Assembly (NCBI GenBank): GCA_964550025.1
Contig: CAZJYI010000208.1
Span: forward strand, 1-17,131
Origin: CAZJYI01 sp964550025
Lineage (GTDB): Bacteria; Verrucomicrobiota; Kiritimatiellia; UBA8416; CAYOBW01
Direction: 5' to 3'
DNA length: 17,131 nt
Shown here: piece by piece, positions 1-6,727 of the stretch
Layout of the letters: each line of letters begins with the position of its first letter
How positions within the stretch are numbered: position 1 is the first letter of the stretch
Notes under the pieces: model-generated
Told to the model about the DNA's origin: nothing
Seen by the model: only the letters and a program-made list of their open reading frames with translations
Database searches by the model: none
Program-made: the position numbers and the translations under genes

Positions 1-1
1 C

Positions 2-1291
2 ACGTCCATCCGTCACGGGTGGTTCTACCGGGACGACACCCACCAGCAGGTACGCAGCGCGGCCGATGTCTTCGACATCTACGAACGAGCCGTCGGCGGC
101 AACGGCGTCTTCATGCTCAACATCCCCCCCAACCGCGAAGGCACCTTCTCGCCGCGGGACGTGGCCGCGCTCGAGGAGTCCGGACGTATGATCAGGGAGA
201 CCTACGGCACCGACCTGCTGGACGGCGGCACGGCGTCGGCCCCGGCAGTTCTGGACGGTAGAGCAGAGACGTTCTGGATGCCGCAGGGACCGGAGCAGAC
301 GTGCGAGATCACGCTCCCGGAAAAGCGAACCGTCAACCGCTTCGTCCTCCAGGAGGCCCTGGACACGCACGGACAGCGCGTCGAGCAACACGTGCTGGAG
401 GCACGCGTCGACGGCGCGTGGAAGGAAATCGCCCGGGGCACCACGGTCGGCTACAAGCGGATCCTGCGATTCGCGAGCGTCACTACCGACGCGTTCAGAC
501 TGCGCGTGCCGCAGTCGCGCCTGAAACCGACGATCGCCGCCGTATCCGGGCATTACTTCGCTCCCCGGCCGCTCCCCGTGAAGATCGAGGTCGCCGGGGG
601 ACAGGTCACGCTGGCGCTCACCGCCGGGGCGGCGTTCGGCTGGAAGGCGCACGGCCGCAAGGCCCACGCGACAACCGAGGGCATGCGCATTCACTACACG
701 CTGGACGGGAACGAGCCAACAGCGCAGTCACCGCTATACGACAGGCCCTTTGCGTTGCCCGAGGGCGGCAGAATCAAGGCACGGTCGGTAGCGGGCAACC
801 GCATGGGCCCCGTGTCCGAGCGTACCCTCGGCATGGACCGTGACGGCTGGAAGGTACTCTCGGTGTCCAGCGTCCACGCCGACACCTGGGCGGCGGAGAA
901 GGCCATTGACGGCAATCCCGGCACGTTCTGGCACACCTCCTGGGCCGGCGGGGAAGCAAAGGCACCGAAACACCCCCATCATCTCGCCATCGATCTCGGG
1001 CGGGAGGTGCGCGTCACCGGTTTCACCTACCTTCCTCGGCAGGACAGACGCGTCCCCGACTCGATGGTGGAAGCGTGGCGACTGGAGACCAGCGCGGACG
1101 GCAAGACCTGGAACACGGCCAGGGAAGGCACGTTCGGCAACCTGCTGAACGACCCGACCGAGCGTGTCGAGCACCTGAACAGCCCCGTGAACGCGCGCTA
1201 CGTCCGCTTCGTCTCGCTGCGAGGCGCGGCCGGCAAACCCTACGCCGGCGCGGCCGAGCTCGGGGTCCTCGCGGTGCCGACCGGACGCTAG
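2..1291 (+). CDS. Alpha-L-fucosidase (GH29), C-terminal part with discoidin-like and chitobiase-C-like domains; 5' end outside window
   Basis: The reading frame is open from base 2, so the start and most of the catalytic domain lie upstream; 429 residues are visible. The first ~75 (SIRHGWFYR, a DIYERAVGGNG segment, then LNIPPNREG) match the end of the GH29 barrel, where family members typically read 'LLNVPPNREG'. Then come a jelly-roll, discoidin-like region (~75-185), a chitobiase/beta-hexosaminidase C-terminal type domain (~200-275, core YTLDGNEPT) and a clear F5/8 type C domain (~285-425, AIDGNPGTFWHT, then LAIDLG and ARYVRF). GH29 enzymes hydrolyse terminal alpha-L-fucose; the added domains usually bind carbohydrate, so a secreted or periplasmic enzyme is likely. 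The signal peptide and catalytic residues cannot be seen. Two further GH29-related reading frames follow on the same strand. Confidence 0.88.
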   Translation, partial: TSIRHGWFYRDDTHQQVRSAADVFDIYERAVGGNGVFMLNIPPNREGTFSPRDVAALEESGRMIRETYGTDLLDGGTASAPAVLDGRAETFWMPQGPEQTCEITLPEKRTVNRFVLQEALDTHGQRVEQHVLEARVDGAWKEIARGTTVGYKRILRFASVTTDAFRLRVPQSRLKPTIAAVSGHYFAPRPLPVKIEVAGGQVTLALTAGAAFGWKAHGRKAHATTEGMRIHYTLDGNEPTAQSPLYDRPFALPEGGRIKARSVAGNRMGPVSERTLGMDRDGWKVLSVSSVHADTWAAEKAIDGNPGTFWHTSWAGGEAKAPKHPHHLAIDLGREVRVTGFTYLPRQDRRVPDSMVEAWRLETSADGKTWNTAREGTFGNLLNDPTERVEHLNSPVNARYVRFVSLRGAAGKPYAGAAELGVLAVPTGR

Positions 1292-1299
1292 CCCGTCTC

Positions 1300-1351
1300 C
1301 GTCGTTGTCTTCATCGTCATCTTCGTCAATAGACCGAGACAGGGACGAAGA
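1300..1351. repeat. Pyrimidine-rich degenerate hexamer tract with inverted repeat
   Basis: Just after the fucosidase stop, the plus strand runs through GTCTTC, ATCGTC and ATCTTC-like units, then pairs with a purine-rich arm. The exact inverted repeat is TCTTCGTC (1320-1327) with GACGAAGA (1344-1351), loop 16 nt. No U-tract follows, so I do not call it a terminator. It resembles the larger hairpin at 1931-1997 in having a CTT-rich left arm and an AAG-rich right arm. Confidence 0.5.
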
Positions 1352-1386
1352 CGCCGGCAAGGAGGGTGGTCCGAAGACGCACACCC

Positions 1387-1422
1387 ACGGAAACCGGGCA
1401 CCGGCCCTGAGTCGGTTTCCGT
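1387..1422. repeat. 10-bp perfect inverted repeat in intergenic region
   Basis: ACGGAAACCG (1387-1396) and CGGTTTCCGT (1413-1422) are exact reverse complements around a 16-nt loop. They lie 83 bp upstream of the start of the fucosidase remnant. No T-run follows on either strand, so this may be a leader hairpin or a weak terminator for the upstream gene. The function is unknown. Confidence 0.5.
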
Positions 1423-1437
1423 ATCTGCCCGGCAGAT
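1423..1437. promoter_or_regulatory. 15-bp interrupted palindrome, candidate operator
   Basis: ATCTGCC (1423-1429) and GGCAGAT (1431-1437) form a perfect dyad with a 1-nt centre, directly abutting the 1387-1422 hairpin and upstream of the 1505 reading frame. The symmetry suits a dimeric DNA-binding protein. No regulator is assigned, and I see no second copy upstream of the 2058 fucosidase. Confidence 0.3.
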
Positions 1438-1504
1438 TCGGACATAGACGCAAGGACCTGCATTTTCGTAATCTCCTGACGGATAACACGCAAGAGGGAG
1501 GACA

Positions 1505-1912
1505 ATGTGTATGCGCTGCTTGACGACCCTCTCCGCCACCGTGCTGCTCTGCACCTTGGCAGCAGCCGATGACGCCGACCGCGACTGGTCGGCCTACCCG
1601 ATGACGGATGGGCGTTTCGAAGGAACATGGGGGTCGCTGGAGCGATACGAGTGCCCCGACTGGTTCCGGGATGCCAAGTTGGGGTTCTGGGCCATCATCG
1701 GTCCGCAATGCGCGCCGATGCAGGGCGACTGGTACGCGCGGCACATGTATATCCAGGGACACCGCCAATACGAGCACCACGTCAAGACGTACGGTCACCC
1801 TTCGAAGTTCGGCTACAAGGACATCATCAGCATCAGGCCCAGTGATCCTACGAACCGGACGCCGATGGGGTTGCTGGAGGTGCGGTTGGAGAGAGTGATC
1901 CGTGATCGGTGA
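1505..1912 (+). pseudogene. GH29 alpha-L-fucosidase remnant (N-terminal ~110 residues only)
   Basis: The 135-residue frame has a signal peptide (LLCTLAA), then a good GH29 N-terminus: WFRDAKLGFWAIIGPQC, GDWYARHMYIQGH and YGHPSKFGYKDII. Similarity stops near residue 110 (base ~1834). The remaining 25 residues look unrelated, and the stop codon lies inside a GTGATCA-type heptamer array. GH29 catalytic domains are about 330 residues or more, so the barrel, including nucleophile and acid/base, is missing. I found no continuation in the other two frames, so this is a deletion or replacement, not a frameshift. The Shine-Dalgarno GGGAGGA (1496-1502) is better spaced for the ATG at 1511 than for that at 1505. 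A short secreted product could still be made, but enzyme activity is not expected. Confidence 0.75.
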
Positions 1913-1929
1913 TCAGTAGTCGGTGACAT
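1895..1929 (+). repeat. Heptamer tandem array, 5 degenerate GTGATCA-type units
   Basis: Five consecutive 7-mers are readable on the plus strand: GTGATCC, GTGATCG, GTGATCA, GTAGTCG, GTGACAT. The array contains the TGA (1910-1912) that closes the truncated fucosidase frame. A related array in the opposite orientation lies at 3501-3528. Short degenerate heptamer repeats of this kind are described in other bacteria (cyanobacterial STRR sequences are an example); that this is the same class is an inference. Confidence 0.65.
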
Positions 1930-1930
1930 C

Positions 1931-1997
1931 ATCTTTACCTTAATCTTTGCCTTCGTCTTCCCGGTGAGAAGATTAGGGCAAAGATCAAGGCAAAGAT
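1931..1997. repeat. 67-bp imperfect hairpin built of CTT-rich / AAG-rich hexamers
   Basis: The left arm (1931-1951) pairs with the right arm (1977-1997) over 21 positions with two mismatches, both A/C on the plus strand and G/U on the minus transcript. Inside the 25-nt loop a second small stem is possible (TCTTC at 1956-1960 with GAAGA at 1968-1972). The right arm contains a direct repeat of GGCAAAGATCA. The structure sits between the heptamer array and the next fucosidase start (2058), so it would lie in that gene's leader if transcription starts upstream. Confidence 0.65.
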
Positions 1998-2057
1998 CAG
2001 GATGGAGATTGAGACCTGGCAAACATGAACGCTACGAAGACAAGACCTGGGGGCAAC

Positions 2058-3464
2058 ATGAGTCGATTCACCTGGATAGTGGGGATCATTGCCGTAGCCT
2101 GCGCAGCCATCGCCGCACCGGCGGAAAAGCTGGATGACGCCGTGCGGGCGCGTCAGGTCAGGGACATGAAGTTCGGGATGTTCATCTGCTGGAGCTTCAG
2201 TACTTTCTCGGGCCGTGAATGGACAAAGACGCAGGACAAGGACGCGTCGTATTTCAAGGCAACAGGCTGCGACACCGACCAGTGGTGCAAGACAGCAAGG
2301 GATGCCGGCATGGGCTATATTCTCTTCCTGACCAAACATCATGACGGGTTCTGTTTGTGGGACACGAAGACCACGGAGAAGAAGGTCACAAACAGTCCGC
2401 TGGGGATCGATGTGCTGGCGCGGCTGCGCAAGTCCTGCGACAAGTACGGCATCAAGCTGGCACTGTACTTCTCTGAGGGTGACTGGAACTGGCCGGGGGC
2501 CAAAGACGGACAGGGTGGCCGGAGATGGGGCGGTAGCAACCCGGAGGTCAAGAAGGCGCAGTTGCGAGAGCTTCTGACCGATTACGGCCCCATCGAGTTC
2601 TGGTGGATGGATCATGCCACGGGAACAGGCGGGCTGAACCACGAGGAAACGGTCGCGTGGATGCACAAGTTCCAGCCGAACACCTTTGTGGGCTTCAATC
2701 ACGGCACTCCCGCGGGGCGGATTGCCCTGCGGGAAAAAGGGCGCCCGGGTCCGATAGGCGATCCCAAAGCGGCATCCCCACATAACAAGGGCGGGGAAAG
2801 TGCGCACAAGTTCCTCGTGGCCGAGTTCACCTACCCGATTCTACCGCCGCACAAGGGCGGCGCCATGTGGTTCTACTCCCTGCCCAAGCACGACAACCTG
2901 TGCCACCCGGCCGAGAAGGTCTACCGGGACTACCTGGGAGCGGTGAAGCACGAGAACATCTTCTCGATCAACGTGGGCCCGAACTACGCGGGAAAGCTGC
3001 GCGACATCGATGTCGCAACGCTGCGCAAGGTCGGACGCTACATCCGTGGCGACCTCAAGCTGCCCCCCCCTCCCCCGCCGCCGGTGTCGCTTGGCAAGAA
3101 GGCGACGGCGTCCGGCACGTGGCAGAGCATCCCGGGATACGGTCCGGAGAAGGCGTTTGACGGCAACGCCAACACGCGCTGGGGCTGCACCGAGGAATCC
3201 CGCAGCGGCTGGCTGGCGGTGGACCTGGGCAAGCCCGCGTCGGTCTCGCGCGCGGTGATCGTGGAGGGCAGTTGGAACCGTGCTCAGCGCTTTGAGCTGC
3301 AATACAAGGATGGGGATGACTGGAAGGTGATTGCCACGGGAACCACGTTGGGCGCCAGGAAGGAGCTTGCCTTTGATCCCGTCAGGGCCCAAAACTTCCG
3401 GTTGAACATCCTTGAAGCCAACGAAGTCCCGACGATTCTCGAGATAGAACTGTACGACAAATAG
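2058..3464 (+). CDS. Secreted alpha-L-fucosidase (GH29) with C-terminal F5/8 type C domain
   Basis: This 468-residue protein should release alpha-L-fucose outside the cytoplasm. I chose the ATG at 2058 because it gives a clean signal peptide (MSRFTWIVGIIAVACAAIAAPA); an in-frame ATG at 2025 would add 11 residues without a better ribosome site. The GH29 barrel covers ~34-330, with the family motifs DMKFGMFICW, KHHDGFCLW (93-101) and EFWWMDHATG, where Asp185 is the expected nucleophile. MWFYSLPKHDN (270-280) and NVGPNYAGKL follow. The acid/base residue is poorly conserved in GH29 and I cannot place it. A seven-proline linker (336-342) leads to an F5/8 (CBM32-like) domain (345-465, EKAFDGNANTRW and WLAVDLG). 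This is the only catalytically complete GH29 gene inside the window. Confidence 0.9.
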   Translation: MSRFTWIVGIIAVACAAIAAPAEKLDDAVRARQVRDMKFGMFICWSFSTFSGREWTKTQDKDASYFKATGCDTDQWCKTARDAGMGYILFLTKHHDGFCLWDTKTTEKKVTNSPLGIDVLARLRKSCDKYGIKLALYFSEGDWNWPGAKDGQGGRRWGGSNPEVKKAQLRELLTDYGPIEFWWMDHATGTGGLNHEETVAWMHKFQPNTFVGFNHGTPAGRIALREKGRPGPIGDPKAASPHNKGGESAHKFLVAEFTYPILPPHKGGAMWFYSLPKHDNLCHPAEKVYRDYLGAVKHENIFSINVGPNYAGKLRDIDVATLRKVGRYIRGDLKLPPPPPPPVSLGKKATASGTWQSIPGYGPEKAFDGNANTRWGCTEESRSGWLAVDLGKPASVSRAVIVEGSWNRAQRFELQYKDGDDWKVIATGTTLGARKELAFDPVRAQNFRLNILEANEVPTILEIELYDK

Positions 3465-3500
3465 CCCAAACAGGGAGTAACCGGTGTTCGGCCCCTCAAC

Positions 3501-3528
3501 CGATCACTGATCACTGATAACTGATAAC
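3501..3528 (-). repeat. Heptamer tandem array, 4 units, inverted relative to 1895-1929
   Basis: Read on the minus strand the units are GTTATCA, GTTATCA, GTGATCA, GTGATCG. They lie 37 bp after the fucosidase stop, and with the array at 1895-1929 they bracket that gene in opposite orientation. The remainder of the 96-bp gap to the next start shows only a ribosome binding site (GGGAGGAG, 3546-3553). Confidence 0.65.
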
Positions 3529-3560
3529 TTGCCTGCCCCAATAACGGGAGGAGATGCATC

Positions 3561-4859
3561 ATGTTACACGACCCGAGCCATTACGAACCGCCGGTTGAAG
3601 CCGAGCCGATCGTACTCGAGCAGAAAGACAAGGACATCCTGCGCAGCCTCGCGTCGGAGCTCGCGGAGATTGCCGCGCGGCCCGTTCACCAGGAAAAGGC
3701 CGTCCTGTGGCAGAAACTCAACGACCTGCGGTCCGAGCGTCCCATGGTGTGGATCAACGAGATCTGCTGGAACGAGATGAACGTCAACGACGAATTGACG
3801 ATCCAGGCGGAACACCCTTGGGCGCGGGACCAGGAAGCGGAGCTCAGGCGTACACTCTACCAATGGCGCCATCTTCCCGGGGACATGGTCATCAACGAGT
3901 TCCTGACCTGTCCGCTGGCGGTGCACAGCACGGACTTCGGTATCATCGAGGACGTGGACGTCGTTCGCACGGACAACACGAGCGACGTCGTGTCGCGCCA
4001 CTTTCACGTCCAGATCAGGAACCCCGAGGACATCGAGAAGATCAAGATGCCGAAGGTCACGCACAACGAGCAGGCCACGGAGTTCCGCTACGAGGCCATG
4101 TGTGACCTGTACGAGGACATCATGCCGGTCTGGAAACAGGGCCAGACCCACATCTGGTTCACGCCGTGGGACTACCTGATCCGCTGGTGGGGCATCCAGG
4201 AAGCCATGATCGACATGATCGAGCGCCCGGACATGGTCCACGCCGCCGTGGATCGCATGGTGGACGCCTGGATGGTGGAGCTCGACCAGTTCGTCGAACT
4301 GGGCGTGCTGGCGCTGGACAGCAACAACACGCGCATCGGTTCCGGGGGATACGGGTACACGAAAGAGCTGCCCGGCAAGGACATCGGTCCATCAGGCGTC
4401 AAGCCGCACAACATGTGGGGTTGCTCCAACGCGCAGATCTTCTCGGAGGTCTCGCCCCAGATGCACTGGGACTTCGCTATCGAGCACGACATGCGCTGGC
4501 TGGAACGGTGGGGGCTGACCTACTACGGCTGCTGCGAACCGCTGGACGGGAAGATGGAAATCCTGCACCGCATCCCGAACCTGCGCAAGATCTCCGTGAG
4601 CCCCTGGTGCAACAGCGAACGCGCGGTCGAGGAGATGGGCGCGAAGTACGTGATGAGCCGCAAGCCCAGCCCGGCCGTGCTGGCCGGGGATGCGTGGCAC
4701 CCCGAGCAGGCCCGCCAGGACATCCGCGAGTTCCTCGAGAAGACCGAGGGCAAGTGCCACGTCGAGCTGATCATGAAGGACATCTCAACCGTGGGTTACG
4801 AACCCCAGCGCCTGTGGGAATGGGAGACCATCGCCATGGAAGAAGCGCAGCGCGCGTAG
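3561..4859 (+). CDS. Uroporphyrinogen decarboxylase (URO-D) superfamily protein, probably not HemE
   Basis: A 432-residue cytoplasmic protein with no signal peptide; GGGAGGAG ends 7 nt before the ATG. The C-terminal two thirds have the look of the URO-D/MtaA barrel: WFTPWDYLIRWWG (198-210), a Met-rich helix IQEAMIDMIERPDMV, HWDFAIEHDMRWLERWGLTYYG and GCCEPLDGKMEIL (323-335). HemE is ~350 residues with a conserved N-terminal RQAGR-type motif; here the corresponding segment reads PMVWINEICWNEM (61-73), so a haem-pathway role is unlikely. Cys324, Cys325 and Cys350 are candidates for zinc or thiol chemistry as in the MtaA/CmuA methyltransferase branch, but the usual His-X-Cys pattern is not clear. 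It sits between a fucosidase and an AraC regulator on the same strand, so a part in sugar catabolism or regulation is plausible. The substrate is unknown. Confidence 0.8.
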   Translation: MLHDPSHYEPPVEAEPIVLEQKDKDILRSLASELAEIAARPVHQEKAVLWQKLNDLRSERPMVWINEICWNEMNVNDELTIQAEHPWARDQEAELRRTLYQWRHLPGDMVINEFLTCPLAVHSTDFGIIEDVDVVRTDNTSDVVSRHFHVQIRNPEDIEKIKMPKVTHNEQATEFRYEAMCDLYEDIMPVWKQGQTHIWFTPWDYLIRWWGIQEAMIDMIERPDMVHAAVDRMVDAWMVELDQFVELGVLALDSNNTRIGSGGYGYTKELPGKDIGPSGVKPHNMWGCSNAQIFSEVSPQMHWDFAIEHDMRWLERWGLTYYGCCEPLDGKMEILHRIPNLRKISVSPWCNSERAVEEMGAKYVMSRKPSPAVLAGDAWHPEQARQDIREFLEKTEGKCHVELIMKDISTVGYEPQRLWEWETIAMEEAQRA

Positions 4860-4861
4860 CT

Positions 4862-4877
4862 CCCACCGCCAGGTGGG
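4862..4877 (+). terminator. Short GC hairpin after the URO-D-like gene, weak terminator candidate
   Basis: CCCACC (4862-4867) pairs with GGTGGG (4872-4877) around a GCCA tetraloop, starting 3 bp after the stop codon. No U-run follows, so any intrinsic termination would be inefficient. The rest of the gap to 4982 holds an isolated TTGACA (4906-4911) without a matching -10 box. Confidence 0.35.
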
Positions 4878-4982
4878 TGCTCTCGCAACGCCGGCGGCCA
4901 AGCCGTTGACAGTCATGGATTCCCGGTCGGGCACGCCCCACGGGTGTTGCGGACGGCATCCTCGTGTGATATCGTCGCCGTC

Positions 4983-5840
4983 ATGGGCAAACGCGGCACG
5001 GTCAGCGACGGGATCTTCACCTGGCACGAGTTCGACCGGGACGACCTCCTGTCCACACTCCACGTGCACGTGCACTGTGCGTACCGCTCGAAGCTCGGCC
5101 CCGACTGGCAATGCCGTCGGGCGCACGACACGCGCGGCAGGCTCTATTTCATCCTCGGCGGCGAGGCCGAAGTGCGCCACCACGAACAGACTTTTCGCCT
5201 GGTCCCCAACCGCCTCTACCTGATCCCCGCCAGCACGCCCCACGACCACAGTTGCAGCGATTCGCTCGACCTCTTCTGGTGCCACTTCTCCGCAACGCTC
5301 CACACCGAGGTCGGGCTGTTCACCAACCTCACGCCGGCCTACGAACTGGCGCCGGGACGTCCATCCCGGACCAGGCAGCTCTTCGCGGAAATGGTGACAA
5401 ACTTCGACGACGACTCGCCATCCGCCGTCGTGGCACGCTCGGGAATCCTGCTGCAACTCCTCGCACCGTTCTTCGACACGCTCGACCGCGAGGCCTTCGA
5501 GACGCGCAACAACATGATCCGCCAGCTGTCCCGGGCGCTGAGCGCGATCGAGAAACGCTTGGGCGAACACCTCACCGTTGCCGAGCTCGCGGACTACGTC
5601 CACATGAGCCCGTCGCACTTCTCGCGGCGCTTCGTGGAGACCTTCGGCGTGTCCCCAAGCCGCTACGTCATGCTGCGCCGCGTCGAAAACGCCCAGGTCC
5701 GGCTCATCCAGGGCAACGACACCATCGACACGATCGGGACCGAGTTGGGCTTCGCGGACGGGTTCCACTTCTCCAAGACGTTCAAGCGCATCACGGGCAT
5801 CTCCCCCAGCCGCTACCGCCAACTGTGCCACATGCCGTAA
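4983..5840 (+). CDS. AraC-family transcriptional regulator with N-terminal cupin-type sensing domain
   Basis: The 285-residue protein has the usual AraC length. The N-terminal half carries a cupin-like ligand-binding region (RGRLYFILGGEAEVRHHEQTFRLVPNRLYLIPASTPHDHSC, ~51-91). The C-terminus carries two helix-turn-helix units: LTVAELADYVHMSPSHFSRRF (197-217) and TIDTIGTELGFADGFHFSKTF (247-267), ending in GISPSRYRQ. I chose the ATG at 4983; a GTG at 4944 would add 13 residues with no homology signal and no better ribosome site. Such proteins usually activate nearby carbohydrate genes when a sugar binds the cupin. Its position just downstream of the fucosidases and URO-D-like gene makes it the likely local regulator, an inference from context. 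Confidence 0.9.
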   Translation: MGKRGTVSDGIFTWHEFDRDDLLSTLHVHVHCAYRSKLGPDWQCRRAHDTRGRLYFILGGEAEVRHHEQTFRLVPNRLYLIPASTPHDHSCSDSLDLFWCHFSATLHTEVGLFTNLTPAYELAPGRPSRTRQLFAEMVTNFDDDSPSAVVARSGILLQLLAPFFDTLDREAFETRNNMIRQLSRALSAIEKRLGEHLTVAELADYVHMSPSHFSRRFVETFGVSPSRYVMLRRVENAQVRLIQGNDTIDTIGTELGFADGFHFSKTFKRITGISPSRYRQLCHMP

Positions 5841-5874
5841 CCTATCAGTCCCATACGTCCCATGCGTCCTATTC
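5841..5874. repeat. 9-bp tandem repeat, about 3.8 units of GTCCCATRC
   Basis: Directly after the AraC stop the sequence reads as a partial unit CCTATCA, then GTCCCATAC (5848-5856), GTCCCATGC (5857-5865) and GTCCTATTC (5866-5874). It lies in the gap between convergent genes (AraC plus, thiD minus). No promoter or strong terminator is evident in 5841-5920. Confidence 0.6.
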
Positions 5875-5901
5875 CACTGCCCACAGTGCCGGGGCAAGCG
5901 G

Positions 5902-5936
5902 GCCGTGGCGGGGTCAGCCCTCAGCCGTGGCGGGGT
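5902..5936. repeat. 22-bp-period direct repeat overlapping the thiD stop
   Basis: GCCGTGGCGGGGT occurs at 5902-5914 and again at 5924-5936 with a 9-nt spacer. The right copy encodes the last residues of ThiD and its stop (5921-5923); the left copy is outside the gene. A small tandem duplication at the 3' end is the simplest reading. Confidence 0.5.
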
Positions 5937-6727
5937 GCTGGTACCAGCGGATAATGGTCACCCGCCGGCCGGGCGTTGCGGAGCGCTCCGGCCACGACCG
6001 ACTGGGCGCCCTTCACGGCCTCGACGAGCGACTCCCCCCGCGCCAGCAGGGCCGCCGTAGCCGCGGCGAAGGTGCAACCCGTGCCGTGCGTTTCGCGCGC
6101 CTGGACGCGTGCGGTTGCGAACGTGTGGACCTCGCCGGCCACGGCAAGAACGTCCGCGACCTCGCTCCCCTCCCCCGCGAGATGTCCGCCTTTGAGCGCA
6201 CAGGCCGTGTCGAAGCGCTGACTCAGCTCGAGGGCCACCGCTTCCAGAACATCGCGCGACGGGATCTCGCATCCACACAGCGCTTCCGCCTCGGGGATGT
6301 TCGGCGTCATCACGGCAGCCTGCGGGATGAGTCTCGTGCAGAGGGCCTCGACCGCGTCATCGCGCAGGAGCTTCGCCCCCGAGGTCGCCACCATCACGGG
6401 ATCCACGACCAGATTGGGGATGGCCCGCTCGCAGACGGCCTCGGACACGGTTCGGATGATCTCCGCGGAGTACAGCATGCCGGTCTTGGCCGCGGCGACG
6501 GGAAACCCGTCGCAGACGGCGTCGATCTGGCGACGGACCATGTCGGCGGAGACGGGCTCCACGCCCGTCACCGCGTCCGGGTTCTGCGCCGTGACACAGG
6601 TGATGGCACTCGTACCATGGCATCCGAGTGCAGTGATCGCCTTCAGATCGGCCTGGATTCCCGCCCCGCCGCCGCTATCCGATCCTGCGATCGTCAGCAC
6701 GACGGGAAGCTGCCCGTTGTCGCACAT
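5921..6727 (-). CDS. thiD: Hydroxymethylpyrimidine / phosphomethylpyrimidine kinase (thiamine synthesis)
   Basis: The product (268 residues from the start chosen) phosphorylates HMP and HMP-phosphate to HMP-PP for thiamine synthesis, in the cytoplasm. Ribokinase-fold signatures are clear: VVLTIAGSDSGGGAGIQADLK near the N-terminus (residues 9-29), VVDPVMVATSG (107-117), TPNIPEAEAL (141-150), and the anion-hole/catalytic segment HGTGCTFAAA (214-223) with Cys218. I start at the ATG at 6727, preceded by GGGAGAGGGCGGG, which gives the usual ~266-residue ThiD; an upstream in-frame ATG at 6790 would add 21 residues that do not resemble the family. It stands alone, convergent with the AraC gene and separated from argG by a repeat-rich gap. 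No TPP riboswitch is recognisable upstream. Confidence 0.92.
   Translation of the reverse strand: MCDNGQLPVVLTIAGSDSGGGAGIQADLKAITALGCHGTSAITCVTAQNPDAVTGVEPVSADMVRRQIDAVCDGFPVAAAKTGMLYSAEIIRTVSEAVCERAIPNLVVDPVMVATSGAKLLRDDAVEALCTRLIPQAAVMTPNIPEAEALCGCEIPSRDVLEAVALELSQRFDTACALKGGHLAGEGSEVADVLAVAGEVHTFATARVQARETHGTGCTFAAATAALLARGESLVEAVKGAQSVVAGALRNARPAGDHYPLVPAPRHG

Noticed and set aside
734..1798. 354-codon minus-strand frame over the first fucosidase and the remnant
   Set aside because: The plus strand carries obvious GH29 and F5/8 homology. The minus product resembles nothing and crosses an intergenic hairpin.
1832..1912. Frameshift as the cause of the fucosidase remnant
   Set aside because: Neither of the other two plus frames continues the GH29 fold after base 1834; the missing part is absent, not shifted.
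1895..3528. CRISPR array or classical insertion sequence around the fucosidase
   Set aside because: The units are 7 bp without spacers, and no cas gene or transposase is present.
4906..4911. TTGACA box upstream of the AraC gene
   Set aside because: No acceptable -10 hexamer at 16-18 nt, so a promoter is not supported.
4944..4982. GTG start for the AraC gene
   Set aside because: The 13 extra residues have no family similarity and there is no Shine-Dalgarno. The ATG at 4983 gives typical length.
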